64,000 bases of DNA, from NCBI RefSeq assembly GCF_046592965.1, contig NZ_JBISBV010000006.1, forward strand, positions 62,001 to 126,000, given 5' to 3'. Below, in pieces: positions 41,586-50,839 of the stretch (the stretch's first letter is position 1; each line of letters opens with the position of its first letter). Made by a program: the position numbers and the translations under genes. The notes beneath the pieces were generated by a model. That model saw nothing but the letters and a program-made list of their open reading frames with translations. It made no database searches and was not told where the DNA came from. This DNA comes from Marivita sp046592965 (GTDB taxonomy: Bacteria; Pseudomonadota; Alphaproteobacteria; Rhodobacterales; Rhodobacteraceae).

Positions 41586-42523
41586 AGCCGGGCAATCCGG
41601 TCGGTCAGAAGTGTGAAGAACCCGTCGGAATCCAGGTCGCCCATGAAGGTCGCATTGGGCGCGCGGTCGGTCACGCCCCACCAGTCGGCGACGGTCATGC
41701 CAAGCGTCAGCTCGGATCGGGTTTCGATCTCGACGTTGATGTGACGGCCGGTAAAGAGGTTGGGATCAATCAGGTAGGCGGTCACACAGGGATCATGCAA
41801 CGGAGCGCCGTCGCTGCCGTATTTCTCCTTGTCGAACCGTTCGAAGAAATCGGTCATCTCGGCCACGGCCAGCCCCACAGGGGTATCGAGCGCCCGAAAT
41901 GCGTCGTTGCGTGGCTTGGTCACCAACGCCTTATGGGTCACGTCAAGCGGCATCACGGTGATCGGTGCGCCGCAGGCAAAGACGATCTTGGCGGCTTCGG
42001 GATCGACATAGATGTTGAACTCGGCCGTGGGGGTGATGTTGCCGACCTCGAAATACGCGCCGCCCATCAGGACGATTTCCTGTATCCGCCCGGCGATATC
42101 GGGCGCGCGCTGCAATGCAACTGCAATATTGGTAAGTGGACCGAGGGGGCAGAGCGTGACCGTGCCCGAAGGCTCGGCGCGCAGGGTGTCGATGATGAAA
42201 TCGACCGCGTGCCCGTCCTGCAACTGCATGGTGGGATCAGGCAGGGTCGGACCGTCAAGGCCGGTTTTGCCGTGCACATGCTCTGCCGTGACCAGCTTTC
42301 GCGCCAGGGGGGCATCGCATCCGGCGAATACCCGCGTTTCCGGCCGCCCGGCCAGTTCGCACACGATCCGCGCGTTTTTTTGCGTCAGCGCCAGGGGAAC
42401 ATTGCCGGCGACGGCGGTAAGACCAAGCACCTCGATTTCCTCGGGCGAGGCCAGTGCGAGCAGGATCGCGACGGCATCATCCTGGCCGGGATCGGTGTCG
42501 ATAATGATCTTGCGCGCTGTCAT
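41582..42523 (-). CDS. Nucleoside hydrolase (IUNH family)
   Basis: A 313-residue ribonucleoside hydrolase. The hallmark calcium-binding cluster is IIIDTDPGQDDAVAILLAL at residues 6-24. Later family segments are IVLMGGAYFEVGNITPTAEFN and the C-terminal DPCVTAYLI. It cleaves the N-glycosidic bond of purine or pyrimidine nucleosides for salvage. AAGGAGA precedes the ATG at 42523. It is divergent from zwf. Confidence 0.92.
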   Translation of the reverse strand: MTARKIIIDTDPGQDDAVAILLALASPEEIEVLGLTAVAGNVPLALTQKNARIVCELAGRPETRVFAGCDAPLARKLVTAEHVHGKTGLDGPTLPDPTMQLQDGHAVDFIIDTLRAEPSGTVTLCPLGPLTNIAVALQRAPDIAGRIQEIVLMGGAYFEVGNITPTAEFNIYVDPEAAKIVFACGAPITVMPLDVTHKALVTKPRNDAFRALDTPVGLAVAEMTDFFERFDKEKYGSDGAPLHDPCVTAYLIDPNLFTGRHINVEIETRSELTLGMTVADWWGVTDRAPNATFMGDLDSDGFFTLLTDRIARL

Positions 42524-42687
42524 GTCTGTCTCCTTGGCTGGCTGCGTGGTGGCATGAGGGCCGCACAGGTTCAAGCGCCATGATTGAAGCGGGCGGCGCT
42601 TTGCCGTTTCCCTGCGCGCCTGGTTGCGGCATGGTATTTGCGTGATAATTTGAAATGAACTGTTGCGAAATGCGTTTACAAAATCGT

Positions 42688-42701
42688 CGTTAGCGCTAAC
42701 A
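42688..42701. promoter_or_regulatory. CceR-like LacI-family operator upstream of zwf
   Basis: CGTTAGCGCTAACA contains the perfect 12-bp palindrome GTTAGCGCTAAC, 37 bp before the zwf start. It matches the CceR palindrome known for control of Entner-Doudoroff genes in Rhodobacter. The site lies in the 214-bp divergent region between the nucleoside hydrolase gene and zwf. Confidence 0.7.
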
Positions 42702-42737
42702 AGTACGCAAAAGCACCAGAATCGAAAGGTCCGCGCC

Positions 42738-44192
42738 ATGGTCTCCCGCGTAATTCCCGTCGACCCGTTTGATCTTGTCATCTTTGGCGGGACCGGCGAT
42801 CTGGCCCGCCGCAAGATCCTGCCGGGCTTGTTTCGACGGTTCTGTGCCGGTCAGATGCCGGAGTCCTCGCAGATCATCGGCGCGGCACGATCCGATCTTG
42901 ATGACGCGGCCTATCGCAAGATGGTCGGCGATGCGATTGCCGAGTTCGGCGGCGGTCGTGCCTGTGACAGTGGAACTTTGGACGCTTTTCTGAAGACGGT
43001 TCACTACGTCAAGACCGATGCCAAGGGCGATGGTGGCTGGGCCGAGTTGAACGACAGGATACAACAGGATCGGGTGCGCGCCTTTTATTTCTCGGTTGGG
43101 CCTTCGCTGTTTGGCGATCTGGCTGAACGCTTGCACCGTTTCGGTCTGGCGACGCCGCAAAGCAGGATCGTTGTTGAAAAGCCGTTTGGTCATGACCTCG
43201 AAAGTGCCAAGGCACTGAACGCGACGCTGGCCGAGCATTTCGATGAGACGCAGATTTACCGGATCGACCATTACCTCGGTAAGGAGACGGTGCAGAACCT
43301 GATGGCGGTGCGCTTTGGCAACATGTTGTTCGAGCCGCTGTGGAACGCGCAGTACGTTGACCACATCCAGATCACGGTTGCCGAAACCGTTGGCGTTGGC
43401 GGGCGCGGTGGCTATTACGACAAGTCCGGTGCGATGCGTGATATGATGCAGAACCATCTGATGCAGCTTTTGTGCCTGATCGCGATGGAGCCTCCGGCGA
43501 AATTCGATCCCGACGCGGTGCGCGATGAAAAGCTCAAGGTCATCCGCGCGCTGGAACCGGTCGAGCCGCACCATATCGTGCGCGGTCAATATGCGCCCAC
43601 CAAGAACGAGCCGGGGTATCGCGACGATGTGGACGATCCGAAATCCCGCACCGAGAGTTTCATCGCGCTCAAGTGCCACATCTCGAACTGGCGCTGGGCG
43701 GGGACGCCGTTTTATCTGCGCACCGGAAAGCGGCTCAAGGCGCGCACGTCCGAGATTGCGGTGGTGTTCAAGGATGCGCCGCATTCGATCTTTGGCGTCG
43801 ATGCGGGGCGTCACCGCAACGTGCTGGCGATCCGGTTGCAGCCCAACGAAGGCATGACGCTTGATGTGACGATCAAGGAGCCGGGGCCGGGGGGCATGCG
43901 GCTTTTGGATGTGCCGCTTGACATGAGCTTTGCCGAGGCGCTGGGCCCGGAAGCCGAGGAAGCGCCCGACGCCTACGAGCGGCTAATCATGGACGTGATC
44001 CGCGGCAACCAGACGCTGTTCATGCGCGGCGACGAGGTTGAAGCGGCCTGGGCGTGGACTGACCCCTTGATTGCCGGGTGGCAGGACCGCAATGATGTGC
44101 CCAAGGAATACGATGCAGGCAGTTCGGGGCCGGAAGACGCCTTGATGCTGATGCATCGTGATGGACGCAAATGGCGGGAGATCAAGGTATGA
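42738..44192 (+). CDS. zwf: Glucose-6-phosphate 1-dehydrogenase
   Basis: A 484-residue NADP-dependent enzyme feeding the Entner-Doudoroff and pentose-phosphate routes. The nucleotide motif IFGGTGDLARRK is at residues 14-25, RIDHYLGKE is the substrate-binding/catalytic signature, and VEKPFGHDLESA follows family pattern. The ATG at 42738 has AAAGG upstream. The stop overlaps the pgl start (ATGA). It is first in the operon zwf-pgl-pgi. Confidence 0.96.
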   Translation: MVSRVIPVDPFDLVIFGGTGDLARRKILPGLFRRFCAGQMPESSQIIGAARSDLDDAAYRKMVGDAIAEFGGGRACDSGTLDAFLKTVHYVKTDAKGDGGWAELNDRIQQDRVRAFYFSVGPSLFGDLAERLHRFGLATPQSRIVVEKPFGHDLESAKALNATLAEHFDETQIYRIDHYLGKETVQNLMAVRFGNMLFEPLWNAQYVDHIQITVAETVGVGGRGGYYDKSGAMRDMMQNHLMQLLCLIAMEPPAKFDPDAVRDEKLKVIRALEPVEPHHIVRGQYAPTKNEPGYRDDVDDPKSRTESFIALKCHISNWRWAGTPFYLRTGKRLKARTSEIAVVFKDAPHSIFGVDAGRHRNVLAIRLQPNEGMTLDVTIKEPGPGGMRLLDVPLDMSFAEALGPEAEEAPDAYERLIMDVIRGNQTLFMRGDEVEAAWAWTDPLIAGWQDRNDVPKEYDAGSSGPEDALMLMHRDGRKWREIKV

Positions 44193-44866
44193 GTTACGAT
44201 TTTCAATCCTACCCGGATCGAGAAATGCTGGCGATGGATCTGGCGAACAAGCTGTCCGGCGATTTGCGGATGAGTCTCAAGAACGCGGATCGGGTGGTGC
44301 TGGCGGTGCCGGGTGGCACATCACCGGGACCGGTGTTTGACGATTTGTGCGCCGCCAATCTGGACTGGAGCCGGGTTGACGTCGTGTTGACCGATGAGCG
44401 GTGGGTGCCCGAAGACAGCCCGCGCTCCAACACCCGGCTGATCCGCGAGCGGTTGCTGGTGGACCGTGCTGCCGAAGCGCGCCTGTTGCCGCTCTACAAA
44501 CCCGCCTCCGAGCCTGAAGACGCATTGGCCGAGTTGCAGGCGCAGATCAAGGACAATTTGCCTTTGGCTGTCGTGCTGTTGGGGATGGGCGAGGATATGC
44601 ACACGGCGTCGATATTTCCCGGTGCCGATCAACTGACGCGCGCCTTGGCTTCGGATGCGCCGACGTTGCTTGCGATGCGCGCACCGGGTGCGCCCGAGCC
44701 GCGCATCACGTTGAGCGCGCGAGTGCTGAACGAGGCCATGCGCAAGCACGTGCTGATTTTTGGGCCCGAAAAGCGGGCGGCGTTGGAAAAGGCCGAGGGG
44801 CTGTCCAACGAGGAAGCCCCGATCAACGCGGTTCTTGACGAAGCCATCGTGCATTGGGCGGAGTGA
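44189..44866 (+). CDS. pgl: 6-phosphogluconolactonase
   Basis: A 225-residue enzyme (DevB type) hydrolysing 6-phosphogluconolactone. The conserved segments are VLAVPGGTSPGPVFD and VVLTDERWVPEDSPRSNTR, plus LLGMGEDMHTASIFPG. It overlaps zwf by 4 bases and is followed 5 bp later by pgi. Confidence 0.95.
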   Translation: MSYDFQSYPDREMLAMDLANKLSGDLRMSLKNADRVVLAVPGGTSPGPVFDDLCAANLDWSRVDVVLTDERWVPEDSPRSNTRLIRERLLVDRAAEARLLPLYKPASEPEDALAELQAQIKDNLPLAVVLLGMGEDMHTASIFPGADQLTRALASDAPTLLAMRAPGAPEPRITLSARVLNEAMRKHVLIFGPEKRAALEKAEGLSNEEAPINAVLDEAIVHWAE

Positions 44867-44871
44867 GCGGG

Positions 44872-46455
44872 ATGTGGAATGCGCTGAAGGCGGCGGCAGA
44901 GGCGGGCCGGGACCGGGTGATCCTCGACCTGTTTGAGGCGGATGAAAGCCGGGCGGAGACGTTCAGCGTCACGGCGCTGGATCTGTTGTTCGACTATTCC
45001 AAAACGCAGATCGACGCGGCGACGTTGGACGTTCTGCTGGATTTGGCAAAGGCCGCGGAGGTTGAAGCGCGTCGCGACGCGATGGTCTTTGGGCGGGTGA
45101 TCAACGAAACCGAAGGGCGCGCGGTGTTGCACACGGCGTTGCGCAATCTCGATGGCGAAGCGATCGAAGTTGACGGGCAGGACGTGATGCCCGGAGTTCT
45201 GGAGACCCTATCGCGGATGGAGACGCTGGCGCAGGATGTTCGCGCGTCTGACGTGACCGACGTTGTCAATATCGGCATCGGCGGATCGGACCTTGGGCCC
45301 GCAATGGCCTATCTGGCGCTGTCGCCCTATCGCGACGGGCCGCGCTGTCACTTTGTCTCGAACGTGGATGCCGCGGATATTTCCGACACGTTGCGCGGCT
45401 GCGATCCCGCGACGACCTTGTTTATCGTGGCCTCAAAGACGTTCACGACAATCGAAACCATGACCAACGCCCGAACCGCGCGCGCTTGGTTGCAGGATAA
45501 CGGTGTCGAGCCGGACGGTCGCTTCATCGCGCTGTCCTCCAATGCCGAGGCTGCCGCCGATTGGGGTATTCCGCGCGACCGCGTGTTCGGTTTCGAGGAC
45601 TGGGTTGGGGGGCGCTATTCGATCTGGGGTCCGATTGGCTTGTCGCTGATGCTCGCCATTGGGCCTGACGCCTTCCGCGCGTTCCTGCGCGGCGCTCAGT
45701 CGATGGACCGGCATTTCCGTTCGGCGGAGTTGCACGAGAACATGCCGGTCCTGCTGGCGCTGGTGGGCATCTGGCACAATCAGGGGCTGAATCATGCGAC
45801 GCGCGCGGTGTTGCCTTATGACAATCGCCTGTCGCGCCTGCCTGCCTATCTCCAGCAGCTTGAGATGGAGAGCAACGGCAAGTCGGTGGCGATGGACGGC
45901 AGCGATCTTCCGGTCAATTCCGGCTCTGTGGTCTGGGGCGAGCCCGGCACCAATGGGCAGCACGCGTTCTATCAGCTGATCCATCAGGGCACGCGGGTGA
46001 TTCCGTGCGAATTTATGGTTGCCGCCGAGGGCCACGAGCCGGAGTTGCGGCACCACCACGATCTGCTGATCGCCAATTGTCTGGCGCAATCCGAAGCGCT
46101 GATGCGCGGACGATCCTTGGACGAGGCGCGCGCGTTGATGGCGGCCAAAGGTCTGAACGGCGATGAACTGGAGCGGCAGGCGCGGCATCGGGTGTTTCCG
46201 GGCAACCGCCCCTCGACCACGTTGATGATGCCGAAGATGACGCCTGAGATGCTGGGCGAGATCATCGCGCTTTACGAGCATCGGGTGTTTGTCGAAGGGG
46301 TGATCCTGGGGATCAACTCGTTCGATCAATGGGGCGTCGAGTTGGGCAAGGAACTGGCGACATCGCTGGGACCGTTGGTCAGCGGCGATGCCTCGGCGGA
46401 TGACAAGGATGCCAGCACGCGGGCGCTTCTTGACTACGTGCACCGGTATTCCTGA
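44872..46455 (+). CDS. pgi: Glucose-6-phosphate isomerase
   Basis: A 527-residue isomerase. Family segments are NIGIGGSDLGPAMAY, VASKTFTTIETMTNA, VWGEPGTNGQHAFYQ (PGI signature 1 and catalytic region) and FDQWGVELGKELA with the C-terminal catalytic Lys. The start at the ATG 44872 follows GAGTGAGCGGG. It is third in zwf-pgl-pgi. edd and eda, often linked in this family, are absent from the window. Confidence 0.95.
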   Translation: MWNALKAAAEAGRDRVILDLFEADESRAETFSVTALDLLFDYSKTQIDAATLDVLLDLAKAAEVEARRDAMVFGRVINETEGRAVLHTALRNLDGEAIEVDGQDVMPGVLETLSRMETLAQDVRASDVTDVVNIGIGGSDLGPAMAYLALSPYRDGPRCHFVSNVDAADISDTLRGCDPATTLFIVASKTFTTIETMTNARTARAWLQDNGVEPDGRFIALSSNAEAAADWGIPRDRVFGFEDWVGGRYSIWGPIGLSLMLAIGPDAFRAFLRGAQSMDRHFRSAELHENMPVLLALVGIWHNQGLNHATRAVLPYDNRLSRLPAYLQQLEMESNGKSVAMDGSDLPVNSGSVVWGEPGTNGQHAFYQLIHQGTRVIPCEFMVAAEGHEPELRHHHDLLIANCLAQSEALMRGRSLDEARALMAAKGLNGDELERQARHRVFPGNRPSTTLMMPKMTPEMLGEIIALYEHRVFVEGVILGINSFDQWGVELGKELATSLGPLVSGDASADDKDASTRALLDYVHRYS

Positions 46456-46475
46456 ACGCGGGGTCGGAACGGTTC

Positions 46476-46958
46476 CTACCGCTCGGGCACACCATCGACA
46501 TCGTGAAAGTGGGCGCGGATCTCATCGGGGATCGGCATGCGCCCGCTGCCGTCGGGCTTGAGCAGCACGATCACGCCCTGAAACGCCGCGCGCCTTGTGC
46601 CGCCGCTCCAGACCTCTTGCAACATGGTGAAACTGGTGTTGCGGTAGTCGATGGTCTTGGAGGTGACCACATATTCTTCGTCCGCGTGCATTTCCTTGAG
46701 CCAGTCCAATTCGCCACGACGGACAACGATGCGTGGTTCCTGGCTGGCGTCGTCATAGCGCGACAGGTCGATATGCTTGAAATACGCGACGCGCGCGATT
46801 TCGAACCACACCAGATACGCCACGTTGTTGACGTGGTTGAGCGGATCAAGCTCGGAAAAGCGCACGCGGTCGGCATGGGCCAGTGGCCAGACTTCGGAGA
46901 GGCCAGCGGCGCGCTGCTGCTCGGCGCTGAGCGGAGTGAGGTAGGGCAAATCGGTCAT
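46476..46958 (-). CDS. Acyl-CoA thioesterase (hotdog fold, 4HBT type)
   Basis: A 160-residue hotdog thioesterase. FSELDPLNHVNNVAYLVWFE (about 33-52) carries the active-site Asp and the conserved HVNN. The later KTIDYRNTSFTMLQEVW is also typical. The substrate acyl group is unknown. It ends 20 bp from pgi convergently and is divergent from the endolysin gene. Confidence 0.88.
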   Translation of the reverse strand: MTDLPYLTPLSAEQQRAAGLSEVWPLAHADRVRFSELDPLNHVNNVAYLVWFEIARVAYFKHIDLSRYDDASQEPRIVVRRGELDWLKEMHADEEYVVTSKTIDYRNTSFTMLQEVWSGGTRRAAFQGVIVLLKPDGSGRMPIPDEIRAHFHDVDGVPER

Positions 46959-47037
46959 GGCGTGTGAGTGGCGATCCGCCGCAGAAATGTCAAAGCCTTT
47001 TGCCGGCGTTCCCGACGCACGGCGCTTTTTCCAATCG

Positions 47038-47043
47038 TTAACC
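47038..47043. promoter_or_regulatory. CtrA-type half site before the lysis genes
   Basis: GTTAACC-type TTAACC lies 44 bp before the endolysin ATG in the 128-bp divergent region. In Rhodobacter the gene-transfer-agent lysis genes depend on the CtrA pathway, so the half site is of interest, but a 6-mer alone is weak evidence. Confidence 0.2.
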
Positions 47044-47086
47044 CTTATTGCACAGGTTTTGCCCGACCAGGAAACCGGGGGCGAGT

Positions 47087-47704
47087 ATGGGCGGACAAAG
47101 AATACGAGCGATTGCGCAAGAGATCGTGCGGCGCGAAGGCGGGTATATCGATGACCCTGACGACCCGGGCGGCGCCACCAATCACGGCGTCACGATCCAC
47201 ACGATGCGGCGTCTGGGGCTTGATCTGACAGGGGATGGCAGGATCACCTCGGCCGATGTGCGCCGATTGAGTGAAGATCAGGCGGTAACGATCTTTCTTG
47301 AACATTACTTCACCGGACCGCGGATTGCCGACTTGCCCGAAGCGCTGCAACCCAGCGTGTTCGACATGTATGTGAACGCAGGCGGCAACGCCGTGAAACT
47401 GCTGCAACGGCTGTTGGACAAGATGGGGTTTGACGTTGCGGTGGACGGCGTCATCGGCCCCCGAACTATCGCCGCTACAGCGCGAGCCTATGCGATAGCA
47501 CCGGCGCATCTGGTCGACGCCTACGGGATCGAGCGGCGGAATTACTATTTCGATCTGGCTGACCGGCGACCCGCAAGTCGTAAATACGCCCGCACGCGGG
47601 CAGGTGGCAAAGGCGGCTGGATCACACGCGCCGAGGCCTTCATGGCCGCGCGGTATCATCTGGACGGACAGGCATTTCAACGAAGGGTGGCGGCATGGGA
47701 CTGA
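47087..47704 (+). CDS. Gene-transfer-agent-type endolysin (GH108 muramidase)
   Basis: A 205-residue peptidoglycan muramidase of family GH108. The catalytic Glu lies in EGGYIDDPDDPGGATNHG (about 15-32), followed by a PG_binding_3-like C-terminal half (KMGFDVAVDGVIGPRTI). There is no signal peptide, so it needs a holin to cross the membrane, and the next gene encodes one. No other phage genes surround it. The pair matches the separately located lysis cassette of Rhodobacter gene transfer agents. A GGGGGCGAG precedes the ATG. Confidence 0.85.
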   Translation: MGGQRIRAIAQEIVRREGGYIDDPDDPGGATNHGVTIHTMRRLGLDLTGDGRITSADVRRLSEDQAVTIFLEHYFTGPRIADLPEALQPSVFDMYVNAGGNAVKLLQRLLDKMGFDVAVDGVIGPRTIAATARAYAIAPAHLVDAYGIERRNYYFDLADRRPASRKYARTRAGGKGGWITRAEAFMAARYHLDGQAFQRRVAAWD

Positions 47705-48237
47705 TCGAGCAATTGTTTTCCGTGATGTTTGGATCGGGGCGCAACGTGCTGCGCGACACCGCCGAGGTGTTTCGCCCCAATGCCGAGGCACAGGCGCAAC
47801 GCGAACATTCCCGACAGGCGGCCGCACTGCAACAATTCGCACATGAATTTCACGCGCCCCAACGTGGCTGGTTCGACCGCTTCATGGACGCTCTCAACCG
47901 GTTGCCGCGTCCGGCGCTGGCGTTGGGTACATTGGGGCTGTTCGTGGCGGCCATGGTCGATCCGGTCTGGTTCGGCGCGCGAATGACGGGGCTTGCGCTG
48001 GTGCCCGAGCCGCTTTGGTGGCTGCTCGGGGCCATCGTCAGCTTTTATTTCGGCGCGCGGCATCAGGCCAAGGGGCAGGATTTCCAGCGCGATCTGGCAA
48101 CGCGCATCGCCACGACGATGCCCGAGGTGACGCGACAGGTCGACGCGCTCGAACGCGAACCGGTGCGCAAGCGCGACATCCAGACCGATGGCAATGCGGC
48201 GCTGGAAGACTGGGCAGCGCAGCGAAAGGCGGGTTGA
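47695..48237 (+). CDS. Gene-transfer-agent-type holin
   Basis: A 180-residue membrane protein with two clear hydrophobic segments (LALGTLGLFVAAMVDPVWF, about 75-93, and PLWWLLGAIVSFYFGA, about 104-119) and charged ends. It resembles the 3TM 'gene-transfer release' holins. It overlaps the endolysin gene by 10 bases. It should form membrane lesions that release the endolysin. The family call rests on the topology and neighbour; no catalytic motif is expected. Confidence 0.8.
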   Translation: MGLIEQLFSVMFGSGRNVLRDTAEVFRPNAEAQAQREHSRQAAALQQFAHEFHAPQRGWFDRFMDALNRLPRPALALGTLGLFVAAMVDPVWFGARMTGLALVPEPLWWLLGAIVSFYFGARHQAKGQDFQRDLATRIATTMPEVTRQVDALEREPVRKRDIQTDGNAALEDWAAQRKAG

Positions 48238-48321
48238 TCCGGCGCTGATTGCGACAATGTGAACCGATCTCTGCGCCGATAGCTATTGGTGGCGACGGCG
48301 CGGATCTCTATAACGTGGCCC

Positions 48322-50289
48322 ATGATTACAGAGCTTGGTCACTTCGCCCTCATCCTCGCGTTTCTTGTCGCGATCGTGCAATCCATCGTACCAATGGTGG
48401 GCGCCCACAAACGCTGGCCGGGCTGGATGGCCCTGGCCGAACCGGCGGCGACCGTGCAGTTCCTGCTGACGGGCTTTGCCTTTGCGGCGCTGACCTACGC
48501 GTTTGTCGTCTCGGATTTCTCGGTCCGCCTTGTCTGGCTGAACAGCCATTCCGCGAAGCCGATGCTGTATAAGATCAGTGGCGTCTGGGGCAACCATGAG
48601 GGCTCGATGCTGCTCTGGGTGCTGATTCTGACGCTGTTCGGTGCCATGGCGGCGTGGTTCGGCCAGGGTTTGCCGCCGACGCTGCGGGCGCGGGTGCTGG
48701 CGGTGCAATCGGCCATCGCGGTGGCGTTCTTCGCTTTCATCCTGTTCACATCGAACCCGTTTTTGCGCCTTGCGGTGGCGCCGTTCGACGGACAAGACCT
48801 CAACCCGTTGCTGCAGGACCCCGGCTTGGCCTTCCACCCGCCGTTCCTGTATCTGGGCTATGTCGGCCTCAGCATCTGCTTCAGCTTTGCCGTGGCCGCA
48901 CTGATCGAAGGGCGCGTGGACGCCGCCTGGGGCCGCTGGGTGCGCCCCTGGACGCTGGCGGCATGGACGTTTCTGACCATCGGCATCGCGCTGGGATCCT
49001 GGTGGGCCTATTACGAACTCGGCTGGGGTGGTTTCTGGTTCTGGGATCCGGTCGAGAACGCCTCGTTCATGCCGTGGTTGCTGGCGGCGGCGCTGCTCCA
49101 CTCGGCCATCGTGGTCGAAAAGCGCGAAGCGTTGAAGAGCTGGACAATCCTTCTGGCGATCCTCGCCTTCGGGTTTTCGCTCATCGGCACGTTCATCGTG
49201 CGGTCGGGGCTTTTGACATCGGTGCACGCCTTTGCCACCGATCCCGAGCGCGGCGTCTTTATCCTCATGATCATGGTGTTTTTCACCGGTGGTGCGCTGA
49301 CGTTGTACGCAGCGCGCGCCAGCGCGATGGAGGCCAAGGGTGTGTTTGGCGTTGCCAGCCGTGAAAGCGCCATCGTGGCAAACAACGTGTTGCTCGCGGT
49401 CAGCTGCTTTGTGGTGTTTGTCGGCACGCTCTGGCCCGTCATGGCCGAAATGTTCTTTGACACCAAGCTGAGCGTCGGCGCGCCGTTCTTCAACATGGCG
49501 TTTACGCCGTTCATGCTGGTTCTTGGCTTGCTGCTGCCCATCGGCTCCATGCTGAGCTGGAAGCGCGCCAAAGTGGGCCGCACTCTCAAGCAACTGGTGC
49601 CGGGGTTCATTCTCGCCGTGCTGCTCATGGGGCTGTTCTGGACCATGCAGACAGGCAAGAGCCTGTTGGGTCCGGTGGGTGTTTTCCTTGGTGCCTGGAT
49701 CGTCTCGGGGGCGCTTCTGGACCTTTTGAACCGCACCGGCAAAAGCCGTGATCTGGCGCGGCTGTGGCGGTTGCCGCGCGCGGATTGGGGCAAGGCAACG
49801 GCGCATGCCGGGCTTGGCATCACGATGGTCGGAATCGCCGGTTTGACGGCCTGGCAGGAAGAAGACATCCGCGTTGCGATGATCGGCGAGCCGTTTCAGG
49901 TTGGCGGTTTCGAACTGGAACTCGCGGCGGTCAACGACGTGCGCGGTCCCAACTATTTCTCGACGACCGGTGATGTCGTGGTTCGCAAGGACGGCGCGCA
50001 GATCGCGGTGCTCAACCCGGAGAAACGGACATATCCGGTGGCGCAGATGCCGACGACCGAGGCGGCAATCGACTACCGCTTCCTGCGCGACATCTATGTC
50101 GTGATCGGCGATGCGCAGGACAACGGTGGCTGGGTCATGCGGACTTATATCAAGCCGCTGGCCAACTGGATCTGGGGAGGCGCGATCCTGATGGCGCTGG
50201 GTGGGTTCCTGTCCCTGTCAGATCGCCGCTACCGGGTCGCTGCGGGTGCCAGACGCGCGCGTGAACCCCGGGGAGTTCCTGCGGAATGA
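48322..50289 (+). CDS. ccmF: Heme lyase CcmF
   Basis: A 655-residue polytopic membrane protein of cytochrome c maturation System I. The tryptophan-rich WWD-type heme-handling loop reads GSWWAYYELGWGGFWFWDP (about 228-246). Conserved periplasmic His are in the NHEGSMLLW and HPPFLYLGY segments. It accepts heme from CcmE and attaches it to apocytochrome CxxCH. There is no strong Shine-Dalgarno. The ATGA overlap with ccmH shows coupling. Confidence 0.95.
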   Translation: MITELGHFALILAFLVAIVQSIVPMVGAHKRWPGWMALAEPAATVQFLLTGFAFAALTYAFVVSDFSVRLVWLNSHSAKPMLYKISGVWGNHEGSMLLWVLILTLFGAMAAWFGQGLPPTLRARVLAVQSAIAVAFFAFILFTSNPFLRLAVAPFDGQDLNPLLQDPGLAFHPPFLYLGYVGLSICFSFAVAALIEGRVDAAWGRWVRPWTLAAWTFLTIGIALGSWWAYYELGWGGFWFWDPVENASFMPWLLAAALLHSAIVVEKREALKSWTILLAILAFGFSLIGTFIVRSGLLTSVHAFATDPERGVFILMIMVFFTGGALTLYAARASAMEAKGVFGVASRESAIVANNVLLAVSCFVVFVGTLWPVMAEMFFDTKLSVGAPFFNMAFTPFMLVLGLLLPIGSMLSWKRAKVGRTLKQLVPGFILAVLLMGLFWTMQTGKSLLGPVGVFLGAWIVSGALLDLLNRTGKSRDLARLWRLPRADWGKATAHAGLGITMVGIAGLTAWQEEDIRVAMIGEPFQVGGFELELAAVNDVRGPNYFSTTGDVVVRKDGAQIAVLNPEKRTYPVAQMPTTEAAIDYRFLRDIYVVIGDAQDNGGWVMRTYIKPLANWIWGGAILMALGGFLSLSDRRYRVAAGARRAREPRGVPAE

Positions 50290-50765
50290 CGATGTTGCGT
50301 TTACTGAACGCGGGTTTGGTCGCGCTGTTGTTGGCCACGTCTGGCATGCCGGTGATGGCGGTCCAACCCGATGAAGTGCTGGCAGATCCGGTGCTGGAAA
50401 ACCGCGCGCGCGAGCTGTCCAAAGACCTGCGCTGCGTGGTCTGCCAGAACGAAAGCATCGACGAATCCAACGCTGCTCTGGCGCGTGAGCTGCGCCTTGT
50501 GGTGCGCGAACGGCTGGTCGCGGGCGACAGCGATGTAGAGGTGATGAATTACCTCGTGGAACGCTACGGTGAATTCGTACTGCTCAACCCACGCACCGGT
50601 GGCTGGAACATCATCCTGTGGCTGTCCGGCCCGGTGTTGTTTCTGATCGCGCTGGTGGTCGGCATTTTCTACATCCGGGGCCGCTCAACCGCGGCCGCGC
50701 CAACCGAAGCAACGTTGTCGGAAGCGGAAAACGCGCGGTTGAAGGAAATCCTCGATACGGAATGA
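50286..50765 (+). CDS. ccmH: Cytochrome c-type biogenesis protein CcmH
   Basis: A 159-residue protein. The signal peptide ends near MPVMAVQPDE, the thiol-redox motif LRCVVCQNESIDES has Cys50 and Cys53, and a C-terminal membrane anchor lies at about 105-130 (IILWLSGPVLFLIALVVGIF). It reduces the apocytochrome CxxCH disulfide for CcmF. It overlaps ccmF by 4 bases. Confidence 0.94.
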   Translation: MTMLRLLNAGLVALLLATSGMPVMAVQPDEVLADPVLENRARELSKDLRCVVCQNESIDESNAALARELRLVVRERLVAGDSDVEVMNYLVERYGEFVLLNPRTGGWNIILWLSGPVLFLIALVVGIFYIRGRSTAAAPTEATLSEAENARLKEILDTE

Positions 50766-50839
50766 CGCCGCGTTGACCTTTGCCAACGCGCAGAGTTGTG
50801 TGTTTGATGCGGGCAACCGGATTGAGGAGTGCCCCGCGC

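Noticed and set aside
47087..48237. Prophage remnant
   Set aside because: Only the endolysin/holin pair is present, with housekeeping genes on both sides and no integrase or attachment repeats, so a GTA lysis cassette fits better.
48283..49806. A 507-codon open frame antisense to ccmF
   Set aside because: It consists of Gln/Arg/His-rich text typical of an antisense frame of a membrane-protein gene; ccmF is unambiguous.
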